DNA of 14,056 nt. It comes from Bacillota bacterium (lineage in GTDB: Bacteria > Eremiobacterota > SpSt-956 > JAKJGF01). Position numbers and translations under genes: made by a program. Positions 5,631-14,006 of this stretch are shown piece by piece. The notes beneath the pieces were generated by a model. The model worked only from the letters and a program-made list of their open reading frames with translations. It made no database searches and had not been told where the DNA came from. Numbering within the stretch: the first letter of the stretch is position 1; every line of letters starts with the position of its first letter. Location: contig JAKPQU010000392.1 of the NCBI GenBank assembly GCA_029555925.1, forward strand, positions 1 through 14,056, read 5' to 3'.

Positions 5631-6086
5631 TTATAAAGATGATTTTAATTGCATATACCATTTGCCATCATCGGCTTTTTGAAAATAAAAAATCATTTCT
5701 AAATCTTTGACTTCACCTGTATTAAGAACTTTAAAAATTGTTCTTGTTTTTACTTTTGCTCTTTTTCCACTGCTATCAATTTCTATGTCTTTAACTTCAT
5801 ATTTCATTATATCCAGAAATTCAGGTTTTACAAAAAATTTTTCTTCAATTAATTTCGGTATATCCACATTTTTTTGATCTTCTGTATTATGATATGTTGC
5901 AGCTTTTTTAAAATCTTTATATTCAATATCTTCAAGAAAACTCATAATTTTTCCTGAAAGAATATCTTTATCCTGATTCAGTGCAAGATTAATATTACCA
6001 AGTTTAATACTGTATCTGGACCCTGCAACAAGAACTACGGCAGCAATTATTATTAAAAGAACTATTAAAACACCCAGTTTTTTCAT
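5631..6086 (-). CDS. Membrane-anchored small protein, NTF2-like C-terminal region
   Basis: This 151-residue protein has an uncleaved-looking N-terminal membrane segment (about residues 4-22, LGVLIVLLIIIAAVVLVAG) and an otherwise polar, extracytoplasmic region. The order of elements recalls NTF2/DUF4878-like domains: a helical part with FLEDIEYKDFKKAATYHN, then strands VKDIEIDSSGKRAKVKTRTIFKV and MIFYFQKADDGKWYMQL. That match is a fold-level impression, not a family identification. AAGGAG (overlapping the stop of the permease gene) precedes the ATG, and the gap to the permease is 13 bp, so translation is probably coupled. The context suggests an accessory subunit of the ABC exporter. A decayed copy of its 3' end lies downstream. 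Confidence 0.72.
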   Translation of the reverse strand: MKKLGVLIVLLIIIAAVVLVAGSRYSIKLGNINLALNQDKDILSGKIMSFLEDIEYKDFKKAATYHNTEDQKNVDIPKLIEEKFFVKPEFLDIMKYEVKDIEIDSSGKRAKVKTRTIFKVLNTGEVKDLEMIFYFQKADDGKWYMQLKSSL

Positions 6087-6099
6087 GATTTTACACTCC

Positions 6100-6840
6100 T
6101 TACTCCGAAATCTTCATTGAGGCAATGGATATAATTAAAAAAGCAATGGTAAAAAGTAAAAGTATACAAATATCCTGTGTGATAATGCCGTAATTTATAG
6201 TAGCCCCCGTTATCTGCTTCATACTTTCATATCCCCATTTAACAAGCATCATTTTCTCTATCCATACGGTAATACCCTGATGTAAATCCGATGGTATAAG
6301 GATTTCAGAAAAGAGTATCTGAGGAATAATCAGTAATGGAACAAGGGCAACAGCTTTATCTTCATTTCCAACAACAGATGAAAGTAATAAACCAAGTGAC
6401 GTTCCTCCAAGTGAACACATAAATAAAGATATAAAAAGCATTAATTTATTTCCCGGCAGTCCTACATATTGATCTACTATTATAAGTAAGATTAAACACT
6501 GAATAAAGCTTAATACGCCAAGAACAAGCATCTTGGACAGGACATAGGAACCGGTAGAAAGATTTACCATCACTTCTCTCTGATAAACAGCTCTTTCCTT
6601 TACGATTTCACGGCATGAATTTATACAGCCGAACCATACGGCAGTAAGACATATTACAAAATAAAGAGTTTTGTCTGCATCGGTATTTTTCCATGCCAGG
6701 ACTATCAGTGCTGCAATAATAGGTGACTGTAAAAACAGTATTAATGTATTTTTTATATCACCAAGTATTACATCAAGATATCTTTCAGAAAGAACAGAAA
6801 TCTGCCTTGTATCAAAAAGATTACCGAATTTTATACTCAT
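6100..6840 (-). CDS. ABC-2 / ABCG-type transporter permease
   Basis: A 246-residue integral membrane protein with about six hydrophobic segments (roughly 31-50, 58-74, 102-124, 131-152, 164-184 and 222-243). The loop after the second segment reads WFGCINSCREIVKERAVYQRE. This is the connecting-helix signature of ABCG/ABC-2 membrane domains, where it contacts the ATPase. The protein corresponds to the membrane half of an ABCG half-transporter such as the C-terminal part of mycobacterial Rv1747-like proteins, here encoded separately. AAGGAGGG lies 7 nt before ATG and the stop of the ATPase gene is 12 bp upstream. The substrate cannot be told from the sequence; the family exports lipids, polysaccharides or drugs. 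A dimer of permeases with two ATPase subunits is expected. Confidence 0.88.
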   Translation of the reverse strand: MSIKFGNLFDTRQISVLSERYLDVILGDIKNTLILFLQSPIIAALIVLAWKNTDADKTLYFVICLTAVWFGCINSCREIVKERAVYQREVMVNLSTGSYVLSKMLVLGVLSFIQCLILLIIVDQYVGLPGNKLMLFISLFMCSLGGTSLGLLLSSVVGNEDKAVALVPLLIIPQILFSEILIPSDLHQGITVWIEKMMLVKWGYESMKQITGATINYGIITQDICILLLFTIAFLIISIASMKISE

Positions 6841-6852
6841 AATATTCCCTCC

Positions 6853-7689
6853 TTATTTTTGTTGCATTTGTCTTCCTAAAACCATTTTATCATATAATCC
6901 AGAATTTTGATAACTGTTTGCCCATGTTTCTCCATCTGCTTCTTCAAGTTTTTCATATATTTCCAGGAATCTTGGCACCTGAAAATATTTCAGCGCATAA
7001 TCAGGGGGACCGAAATAAGCAAGTCTGCCTCTCACAAGTATAACGATTAAATCCAGATAGCCTACACTTTCCATTATATGAGTTGAAAGGAGAACAGTAC
7101 GCCCTTCATTCGCAAGAGTCCTGAAGAGTTTCATCATTTTACATTCCAGGCTTGGATCCAGGCCGGCAGTAGGTTCATCCAGAAAAAGTAGAGGCGGTTT
7201 TGTAATAAGTTCAACGCCTATGCTCACTCTTTTCCTCTGTCCGCCGCTCAATCTGCTTATATTAGTTTTTTTTCTGTCTTCCAGTTCAATAATTTTGAGA
7301 ATTTGTTCAAGCCTTGTCTGTATCAGTTTTTTATCTGTCTGAGGAGGTAATCTCAATAATGCCGTATAATAGAGAGCTTTATATACAGAGAGGGTTTTAT
7401 GAATAATATCATCCTGCGGGACATAGCCTATAAGGGATTTGAATTTATCCAGATTACTGTACAGTTCGAGTCCGTTTATATAAATTTTACCGATTTCTGC
7501 TTTTATGTATCCGTTAAGAGATTTTATTAATGTACTTTTTCCGCTGCCGCTGGGGCCTAGAATTCCTATTAATTCACCGGGATAAACACTGAAAGATATG
7601 TCTTTCAGAAGCATTCCCCTGAGACCGACTTTTTTACCTAATTTTTGTATATCTATTCTGGTACCCTGTATTTTTTCTAACTCTCCCAT
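6853..7689 (-). CDS. ABC transporter ATP-binding protein, ABCG-like
   Basis: A 278-residue cytoplasmic ATPase. Motifs in order are Walker A GPSGSGKS (45-52), Q-loop YVPQDD (Q92), signature LSGGQRKR (147-154), Walker B LLFLDEPTAGLDP (167-179, catalytic E172) and H-loop STH (H204). GQRKRVSIGVEL and the text after the H-loop (VILVRGRLAYFGPPDYALKYF) are typical of the ABCG/White family. This is the first gene of a three-gene exporter unit, with permease and small anchored protein following at 12-13 bp. No FHA domain is fused to it, unlike many bacterial ABCG relatives. GAAAGGGA serves as ribosome-binding site. The 189-bp gap upstream (7690-7878) contains the short palindrome CTGTC-A-GACAG but no promoter I would defend. 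Confidence 0.93.
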   Translation of the reverse strand: MGELEKIQGTRIDIQKLGKKVGLRGMLLKDISFSVYPGELIGILGPSGSGKSTLIKSLNGYIKAEIGKIYINGLELYSNLDKFKSLIGYVPQDDIIHKTLSVYKALYYTALLRLPPQTDKKLIQTRLEQILKIIELEDRKKTNISRLSGGQRKRVSIGVELITKPPLLFLDEPTAGLDPSLECKMMKLFRTLANEGRTVLLSTHIMESVGYLDLIVILVRGRLAYFGPPDYALKYFQVPRFLEIYEKLEEADGETWANSYQNSGLYDKMVLGRQMQQK

Positions 7690-7878
7690 GATAGTCCCTT
7701 TCTATTTTTTTATAGCTTTATCTCCTTAGTACCGCTACAGGTAAATTAGTAACCATTTATCAGCTTCTGTCTGACAGGCTCTTACGAAGAAAAATAATTT
7801 GCCTTATTTAATTTGTTTTACAGACAATAAATTAACCACGGTTTTTTTCTAACTCTATAGTATCTCTCTATAAAATTT

Positions 7879-9687
7879 TCAGGTCACCTTTCTGTGAAAT
7901 ATATACCATTCAATGGTTAACAATATAAGAACAAGAAAAGCCAGAATTTTCCAGAATTCTTTTCTGACTACCTCATTAATAGTTGAAGAATTGACACAGG
8001 TCTTCCCTATCAAAATTGACTTTCCTGGTTTTATATTGGATTCCGCACTATCTATAAGATTGGCTGCTATATATGTTTCTTTTTTTCCATATTTAACTCT
8101 ATATATACCGGTATTAAATGTTTCTGAGAAACTTCTTTTTCCATCCATGTACATCTCAGAGCCATCAGGTGTAATAATTTTTACGTTATAATTCGATATT
8201 TTGATTGTATTTCCTGTTTTTATCACATTTTCTGACATATCGGAAGATACGTGATTGAAATACTGAATTATATTGGAGAATAAAATAGGGAAAGCCGGCC
8301 TGAATACAATGTCAGAGTTATAAAGAGTGAAACCGATAAATAAAGCTTTAAAGTTTTCCTCGATAAGACTGCATATAAGAGGAGTATCTTTTGCTTCAAG
8401 TAAAATTTTTCCTGATACAGGCGGAGTAATCTTAAAGGCTTTTTCTATGTGAACATCGGAAAAATCAACAAATCTCATTACAGGATGTTCTTTATCCCGG
8501 GCAATTACAGGGGGATTTTCCGTCTCACCATTTATTTTAAAATTATCTGTATTTATCTTTGTTCCAAGAAAAACAAAATTACCTCCGGGGATAACAGGCA
8601 GTTCCCCTCCGTCAAATATTACAAGATCATAGGTTTTACCGGAGGAATAATCGGAAGGGGTTGATATGAAAATCTGAAGTCCCGGCAAAATGGATAACAG
8701 ATGTTCAAGGAAAGGATTCCCATCGGTAACGAGTAATATTTTCATAAGGGAAGGAGGAGAAATTACAGCATAAGCATTATTATCAATGGCCAGGTCATCA
8801 TTAATGTCGAGTTTTACATTGACGTTACCTTTTTGAGCATTTATGCCATGGAAAATTTCCCACTGGCTCTCCCCTTTACCTATATTAATTTTATGGGCAT
8901 CAATAAGTTTATCGTCAAGATATAGTTCCATTGAAAATTCTCTGGCGGCATCTGAAAAATTGCCTGTTTCAACCATAATCTCTATATCTGTAGAAAAAGG
9001 AGATCTTCTTAAATCTATATTTGTTATACCTGTATTATTACAGCTATTTCCGAATGGTATAAAGATTACCGGCGGAATCTGGCCCATATCCTTTAATTCC
9101 GGGAAAGCACCGTCACTGAGAAGAAATATTTTTCCGTCACGATAATTTTTAAGACTGGCAGAGGCCAGTACAAGTGCATCTCTCATACCGGTAGAACAAT
9201 CGAGTGGTTTGAGCGTTTTTATAGTTTTACTTAACATTGCTTTATTAGGAGTAAAAGTAGATTCTACCCTGGCACAGGAACTTACACTTATGATCATCAT
9301 TTGATCATGTGTATTCATCTGTTCTACAAGCCTGAGAGCACTGTTCTGAGCTTCAGAAAATCTGGTTTTGCCTGTTTCCATAGACTGCATACTGGCTGAA
9401 TTATCTAAAATCAGGGCTATATGCTCACCACCCTGAAATTTTGTATTGATATATGGTCTGGCTCTGGTACATATAAGAAACAGCATGGCCAGGATTTGAA
9501 GTATTAAAAGAAGATTATTCCTTAACTTCTGAAAAGGTTTATCAGCCCGTGAATCACTGTATGATTGGACCCATAAAAAAATACTGGAGACAATTACCGG
9601 TTTTCGCCGTAATTTCAGCAGATAAAACAATATAATAAGAGGAATAAGAGCGAGAAAAGAAAAAGCTCCGGGATAAATAAAATTCAT
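7879..9687 (-). CDS. BatA-like VWA-domain membrane protein
   Basis: This 602-residue protein begins with the BatA/aerotolerance N-terminal domain: a first membrane segment at about 8-24, the polar stretch KLRRKPVIVSS, then a second segment at about 58-73. A von Willebrand A domain follows (about 88-235) with an intact metal-binding MIDAS: DNSAS at D95/S97/S99, T165 in DCSTGM and D192 in LLSDGAF. A central region (about 315-450, starting ILLVTDGNPFLEHLL and including LVIFDGGELP) looks like the GATase1-like domain often found in these proteins. A last membrane segment lies at about 581-597. GAGGAG precedes the ATG. It lies 67 bp downstream of the DUF58 gene. Such pairs normally work with a MoxR AAA+ ATPase in envelope stress or protein-complex assembly, but no moxR is adjacent here. 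Confidence 0.9.
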   Translation of the reverse strand: MNFIYPGAFSFLALIPLIILFYLLKLRRKPVIVSSIFLWVQSYSDSRADKPFQKLRNNLLLILQILAMLFLICTRARPYINTKFQGGEHIALILDNSASMQSMETGKTRFSEAQNSALRLVEQMNTHDQMMIISVSSCARVESTFTPNKAMLSKTIKTLKPLDCSTGMRDALVLASASLKNYRDGKIFLLSDGAFPELKDMGQIPPVIFIPFGNSCNNTGITNIDLRRSPFSTDIEIMVETGNFSDAAREFSMELYLDDKLIDAHKINIGKGESQWEIFHGINAQKGNVNVKLDINDDLAIDNNAYAVISPPSLMKILLVTDGNPFLEHLLSILPGLQIFISTPSDYSSGKTYDLVIFDGGELPVIPGGNFVFLGTKINTDNFKINGETENPPVIARDKEHPVMRFVDFSDVHIEKAFKITPPVSGKILLEAKDTPLICSLIEENFKALFIGFTLYNSDIVFRPAFPILFSNIIQYFNHVSSDMSENVIKTGNTIKISNYNVKIITPDGSEMYMDGKRSFSETFNTGIYRVKYGKKETYIAANLIDSAESNIKPGKSILIGKTCVNSSTINEVVRKEFWKILAFLVLILLTIEWYIFHRKVT

Positions 9688-9754
9688 CTGACCGTTTCTC
9701 CTCTTCTGAGTGTTTTATTGTTACATTTAAACCGTAGTGAGTCAAAAATAATAT

Positions 9755-10630
9755 TCAAGTGACCAGTTTTCCTTTTCTGAGAGCATTCATGATGAGATTG
9801 TCAAAAGGACAGTCCGTAGATGTCACTATATGTTGAAATCCTCTGGCTGCAGTAAAACTATAAAGTTTCTCTATATAGTCATTCAAATTTTTCTTGTAAA
9901 TATCAATAAGTGTCTGATTTACAGTCATTTCTTTGGCAGTATTTGTTTCCCTGTCTATCAGTTTTATATTACCTGTCATATCAGGGGAAAATTCCTGAGG
10001 AGAAAGAATTTGTATGAGAAATGGTTCAAAATTCTTATAAATAAGAAACATCAGTCCTTCTTCATAACCATTTTTATCAAAAAAATCAGATATGATGATA
10101 ACCAGTCCCGGATTAGAAAATCGCATGGCAAAATTCTTAAGAGCCTGATTTAAATGAGTACTTTCTCCGGGTTTAATTTTTTGAAGGTAGCGGAGTAAAT
10201 TCAAAAAATGCCCTTTCCCTCTGACAGAATTAAATTCAATATGAATATTATTATCAAAGGTCATAAAGCATAATCTATCCATATTGGTTAATGCTATATA
10301 ACCGAGAGAAGCTGCTATTTTTATGCTGTAATCCAGTTTCCCCGGAATACCATAATCCATAGAGGAACTTGTATCAAGTAATATATATACATAAAGATCT
10401 TCTTCCTCAAGAAATAATTTTAAAAATAATTTTTCCAGTCTGCCGTAAAGGTTCCAATCAATATAACGGGGATCATCGCCCGGTACATAATTTCTATAAT
10501 CAGAAAACTCAGGGCTTATTCCTTTTCTTTTACTCCTGTGTTCACCTTTAAGGCTGCCCTTAAAAACTTTCCTGGAAAGAATACTCAGATATTCAAGTTT
10601 TCTTATAAAATCAGGCTCTAAAAGATTCAT
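9755..10630 (-). CDS. DUF58 family protein with VWA-like fold
   Basis: A 291-residue protein with the DUF58 hallmark at 38-68: GISPEFSDYRNYVPGDDP, then RYIDWNLYGRLEKLF. A VWA-like segment follows, beginning YILLDTSSSM with MIDAS residues D86, S88 and S90. A second conserved patch, VIIISDFFD, corresponds to the later metal-site aspartate. No membrane segment is seen. DUF58 proteins are usually encoded directly after moxR and before a BatA-type gene; here the BatA partner is present and moxR is not. The ATG at 10630 has no good Shine-Dalgarno, and the frame closes at a stop 24 bp upstream. Either initiation is weak or an unusual signal is used. The 159 bp upstream contain no promoter I can defend. 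Confidence 0.9.
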   Translation of the reverse strand: MNLLEPDFIRKLEYLSILSRKVFKGSLKGEHRSKRKGISPEFSDYRNYVPGDDPRYIDWNLYGRLEKLFLKLFLEEEDLYVYILLDTSSSMDYGIPGKLDYSIKIAASLGYIALTNMDRLCFMTFDNNIHIEFNSVRGKGHFLNLLRYLQKIKPGESTHLNQALKNFAMRFSNPGLVIIISDFFDKNGYEEGLMFLIYKNFEPFLIQILSPQEFSPDMTGNIKLIDRETNTAKEMTVNQTLIDIYKKNLNDYIEKLYSFTAARGFQHIVTSTDCPFDNLIMNALRKGKLVT

Positions 10631-10789
10631 ATGTTCGGATAGGCTTCTTACTACCGCTTCGGATAAGTTATTAACTATTTATAACTTAAAGCAAGTTGTT
10701 TAAAGTAGAGGGTTTTAGAGCGAAAAATTCTCAACTCTCAGCTATCAACCATTTATATATGTTTGGATACAGTTTACCTGTTGTGGTAA

Positions 10790-11626
10790 TCAGTCCGTAC
10801 ATCGTTCCAGCAGATAAAAACTTTTTCTTACTTTTTTATCATGAATAAAAGTACAGAAATCTGTTATAGAGTATTTACCGGTAAGATAAGAAGTAAATAT
10901 GTCTCTTGTTTTATTCCTCCAGTCTATAGCTACTTTGAAATCAAGACTTTTTATCTCCTGTATATTTGATGGTATTTCTATAAGAAATTTCTTTTCAGTA
11001 GAATTTAATTCTACATTTTTTAGTTCTAAAAGACCTTTCTCATTATAAAAAGTTTCTGTAATGACAGGATAATCAGATAGATTAACAGAAGGAATCTTCT
11101 GTTTTTCTACTCTCTCTACAACTCTATGAGTATTCAGTTCCCATTCTACAAGGAACCTGTCTGTAGGTAAGCCATAATTTATACCTCTGAATTCTCCGTA
11201 ATAATTTATATAATAGGTTTTTATTACAGCTCCCAGTTTGTGTAAATTAAGGCAGGCGTTCGGACTTTCAAGAGGATCGAATGTCCATTTGATTGATGTA
11301 AAACCTCTTTCCTGAATTATTTTTCTCTGGAGAAGTTTCAGGTTATATCCTATATTTTTATATTTATAATCATCGATAATACCGAGCATATGGGAATAAA
11401 GATAATATTTACCTTCAGAATATCCCAGAAATCCATAAGAAAATCCTATTAATTTGCCACTGTCAGTAAAAGCTCCCAGTACAAGCCCTCCGTTTTGCTG
11501 AACTGTCAGAAGGTGTCTGGCGGGAAAGACCTCTCTTTCAGAAAACCCCCATACCGTAAGTTGCAGATCTTCACATAATTTACATTCTTCTATACCTTTA
11601 ATTTTTCTATATTCTAAATTATTCAT
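10790..11626 (-). CDS. GNAT-superfamily acyltransferase, COG3375 type
   Basis: A 278-residue protein whose first 165 residues follow the COG3375 pattern. They contain LQLTVWGFSEREVFPARH, GGLVLGAF, LIGFSYGFLGY, the YLYSHMLGI strand, a degenerate acyl-CoA loop KYKNIGYNLK, then WTFDPLESPNACLNLHKLGA and YGEFRGINYGLPTDRFLVEW. GNAT enzymes move an acyl group from acyl-CoA to an amine. I recall relatives near N-succinylamino acid racemase/MenC genes acting as N-succinyltransferases on amino acids, but no such partner is here, so the substrate is open. The C-terminal third (about 185-278) is lysine-rich and less recognisable. There is no Shine-Dalgarno, and a TATAAT box sits 8 nt before the ATG, so a near-leaderless mRNA is likely. 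The gene is divergent from the hydrogenase-sensor gene. Confidence 0.85.
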   Translation of the reverse strand: MNNLEYRKIKGIEECKLCEDLQLTVWGFSEREVFPARHLLTVQQNGGLVLGAFTDSGKLIGFSYGFLGYSEGKYYLYSHMLGIIDDYKYKNIGYNLKLLQRKIIQERGFTSIKWTFDPLESPNACLNLHKLGAVIKTYYINYYGEFRGINYGLPTDRFLVEWELNTHRVVERVEKQKIPSVNLSDYPVITETFYNEKGLLELKNVELNSTEKKFLIEIPSNIQEIKSLDFKVAIDWRNKTRDIFTSYLTGKYSITDFCTFIHDKKVRKSFYLLERCTD

Positions 11627-11634
11627 AGAATATT

Positions 11635-11662
11635 ATTATAACATAGATAATATTAATTTGAA
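11635..11662 (-). promoter_or_regulatory. Candidate promoter of the GNAT gene, near-leaderless
   Basis: On the minus strand a perfect -10 box TATAAT (11640-11635) is preceded at 16 bp by TTCAAA (11662-11657), which matches the -35 consensus at four of six positions. The ATG at 11626 lies 8 nt after the -10 box, so the transcript would begin one or two bases before the start codon. The surroundings are so AT-rich that -10-like boxes are expected by chance. Confidence 0.45.
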
Positions 11663-11831
11663 TATATTTATTATATATTATGAGTTTTTTTTAAATTAAT
11701 ATAAGTTTTACTTTTACTAAAAATTGCACTTGATTTTGTAAATCTATTAATTAGTGAATTTAAATGCAATCTAAATTTAGTTAGATATTCTAAATATTTT
11801 TATCGTCAAATATTTTAACTTCTAATGAAAA

Positions 11832-11861
11832 TTGTAAGAATTAAAACAGTATTTATATAAA
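11832..11861 (+). promoter_or_regulatory. Weak candidate promoter of the hydrogenase-sensor gene
   Basis: TTGTAA (11832-11837), an 18-bp spacer and TATAAA (11856-11861) are followed about 70 bp later by the gene start. The -35 box matches at four of six positions. Several other TATAAA-like boxes occur up to 11900, so the exact start is uncertain. Confidence 0.3.
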
Positions 11862-11933
11862 AGATATGTTATATTCATTAAGAGTAAATTTTTATATAAA
11901 TAATAAATATTCCATTTAAGGAGCTGACGTGTA

Positions 11934-13886
11934 ATGAAGCATCATTTGAGTGAGATAATCAGGGTGGATAAAGATAAATGTGTTAACTGTCATGCCTGTA
12001 TATCTGTTTGTCCTGTAAAATATTGCAATGATGGCTCCGGCGATTATGTAAAAATCAATGAAAATTTATGTATCGGTTGCGGACAGTGTATAAAAGCCTG
12101 TACTCATAAAGCACGACTTATTATTGATGATACGGAACAATTTTTTGCCGATATGGCCAGGGGAATAAAAATGATAGCTCTTGTTGCACCGGGTGTGGCA
12201 GCAAATTTCCCTGAAGATTACCTTAATCTGAACGGATGGCTCAAATCTACAGGCATATCTGCTGTTTTTGATGTAAGCTTCGGAGCAGAACTGACTGTTC
12301 GTTCCTATCTGGAACATGCAAGATTAAATGCTCCAAAGTTGATAATAGCCCAGCCCTGCCCTGCCCTGGTGACTTATATTGAAATATATCGGCCGGAACT
12401 TATTCCCTATCTTGCCCCTGCAGATAGCCCAATGTTGCACACTGTAAAAATGATCTATGAATTTTATCCCGCTTATAAAAATTATAAGATTGCTATGATA
12501 TCACCATGTATAGCTAAAAAAAGAGAATTTGATGAAACAGGGTTCGGCATTTATAATATAACGTTTCATTCATTAAAGGAATACTTTAACAGTAAACAGA
12601 TCAGGCTGACGTCTTTTCAAAAAGTAGACTATGATAATCCTCCTGCTGAAAGAGCAGTTTTGTTTTCAACGCCGGGAGGGCTTATGAGGACAGCAGAAAG
12701 ATGGGATCCCGGCCTGAGAAAAGCTATCAGAAAAATCGAAGGCCCTCATGTTATCTATGAATATTTAGATCATCTCTACGATATGGTAAAAAAAGGTTCT
12801 GCTCCTTTAATTGTAGATTGCCTTAACTGTGATCTCGGTTGTAACGGAGGTACAGGTACTGATATGGGAGAAAAATCCCCTGATGAGCTGGAGATACTGA
12901 TAGAAAAAAGGAATATGGCCATGCAGGAGAAACATCGTAAAAAAGGAATATTTGGCATGTTTTCTAACTGGCAGACCAGAAGAGCGCTGGAACAATTACT
13001 GGAACAATACTGGAAACCCGGGCTTTATAAGCGTACCTATATCGATCTCAGCTCAAATTATAATATTCGTACCCCGGATAATAGTGAATTAAAAACTATT
13101 TACAGAACTATGGGGAAGAAATCTGATAGGGATATTTATAATTGTTCTGCCTGCGGTTATGGTACATGTGAAAAAATGGCTACAGCAATATTTAATAAAT
13201 TAAACAAACCTGAAAATTGTCATCATTATTTGTTAGAACAACATAAATTGCTTATGAGTGATATAGAATCCCGTTCTTTGAAAGATGAAGAAATAAATAG
13301 AATTAGCATGGCAACGGAAGAGTTAACACAGGTAACAAATAATGTAGCAGGAAGTATGGAAGAAATGACTGTCAGTATTGCAGAAATCTCGAAAAGTGCC
13401 CACAAAGCGTCAAGTATTGCCACTTCAGCAGCACAGATGGCCACTAATTCTGGCAATACTATTATAAAACTGGAAAATTCCAGTAATGAAATAGGAAAAG
13501 TAGCAGGTTTCATCAGAGATATAGCAGAACAATTAAATTTATTGGCCTTGAATGCAACCATAGAAGCAGCCAGAGCCGGTATAGCTGGTAAGGGTTTTGC
13601 TATAGTGGCAAGTGAAGTAAAAAAACTCGCAACTGAGACTAAAGAAGCTATAAAGGAAATAGAAAATAAAATATATGCCATTCAACAGTCTTCCAGTGAT
13701 ACTGCAAATATAATGAAGGATATTTCATCGGTTATTCAGCAAATTCAGCATTTTCAAATGACTATATCCAGTGCTGTTGAAGAACAATCAGTTACAAGTA
13801 ATGAAATCACAAAAAATATTGCAGATGTGTCTTCTTCTGTATCGGATATTAATAATAATATGAGTCATATTATTGTGAAGCGTTAG
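11934..13886 (+). CDS. Sensory [FeFe]-hydrogenase-like protein fused to chemoreceptor signalling domain
   Basis: A 650-residue soluble fusion. Residues 16-56 form a 2[4Fe-4S] ferredoxin (C16/C19/C22/C26 and C46/C49/C52/C56). Residues about 80-310 are an [FeFe]-hydrogenase H-cluster domain in which all three motifs are recognisable: QPCPAL (C142), SPCIAKKRE (C192, K195, E198) and NCDLGCNGG (C299, C303). Compared with catalytic enzymes (TSCCPGW, MPC, MAC), the proton-relay cysteine is proline P141 and the two flanking methionines are S190 and L297. The serine of the proton path is kept (S165). A four-cysteine FeS domain follows (C404, C407, C412, C429). The C-terminus is a methyl-accepting signalling region (about 455-645) with the tip [18 protein letters not shown] at 532-549. 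No membrane segment or PAS domain is seen. It probably senses H2 or redox state in the cytosol and controls CheA. AAGGAG lies about 10 nt before ATG. Confidence 0.9.
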   Translation: MKHHLSEIIRVDKDKCVNCHACISVCPVKYCNDGSGDYVKINENLCIGCGQCIKACTHKARLIIDDTEQFFADMARGIKMIALVAPGVAANFPEDYLNLNGWLKSTGISAVFDVSFGAELTVRSYLEHARLNAPKLIIAQPCPALVTYIEIYRPELIPYLAPADSPMLHTVKMIYEFYPAYKNYKIAMISPCIAKKREFDETGFGIYNITFHSLKEYFNSKQIRLTSFQKVDYDNPPAERAVLFSTPGGLMRTAERWDPGLRKAIRKIEGPHVIYEYLDHLYDMVKKGSAPLIVDCLNCDLGCNGGTGTDMGEKSPDELEILIEKRNMAMQEKHRKKGIFGMFSNWQTRRALEQLLEQYWKPGLYKRTYIDLSSNYNIRTPDNSELKTIYRTMGKKSDRDIYNCSACGYGTCEKMATAIFNKLNKPENCHHYLLEQHKLLMSDIESRSLKDEEINRISMATEELTQVTNNVAGSMEEMTVSIAEISKSAHKASSIATSAAQMATNSGNTIIKLENSSNEIGKVAGFIRDIAEQLNLLALNATIEAARAGIAGKGFAIVASEVKKLATETKEAIKEIENKIYAIQQSSSDTANIMKDISSVIQQIQHFQMTISSAVEEQSVTSNEITKNIADVSSSVSDINNNMSHIIVKR

Positions 13887-13924
13887 TTATCAGTTTAACT
13901 CATACTATTTAGCTTTAGATATGT

Positions 13925-13957
13925 AGTGTCTGCCTGCCTGGTGTTCCGGAGAAAAAA
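13925..13957. repeat. Left terminal inverted repeat of the MITE-like element
   Basis: After a TA at 13924-13925, TGTCTGCCTGCCTG (13927-13940) mirrors 58-71 perfectly over 14 bp. The following GTGTTCCGGAGAAAAAAT mirrors the region 38-57 imperfectly. Joined to the start of the window, the element would be about 156 bp with a roughly 36-bp imperfect stem at each end and an AT-rich middle. Confidence 0.6.
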
Positions 13958-14006
13958 TATCACGGCAGCACAGGTATATTTTATTGAATTATAATGTAAA
14001 GTAGCA

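Larger units (their letters stand above)
11627..11933. other. AT-rich divergent intergenic region
   Basis: About 307 bp without a coding frame separate the GNAT and hydrogenase-sensor genes, which are transcribed away from each other. It holds the two candidate promoters listed separately and the ribosome-binding site AAGGAG at about 11919-11924. Otherwise I see only A/T-rich sequence with short, weak symmetries and no RNA gene or riboswitch. Confidence 0.6.

Noticed and set aside
7690..7878. Palindrome CTGTC-A-GACAG as an operator of the ABC transporter
   Set aside because: Five-base arms around one base occur often by chance and there is no convincing promoter next to it.
10631..10789. Promoter or RNA gene before the DUF58 operon
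   Set aside because: TTGAGA and TATAAA boxes occur but not at a workable spacing, and no stable stem or RNA family pattern is visible.
13226..13681. A 151-codon minus-strand frame with hydrophobic stretches
   Set aside because: It is antisense to the methyl-accepting signalling domain; alanine- and serine-rich helices commonly give long complementary frames.
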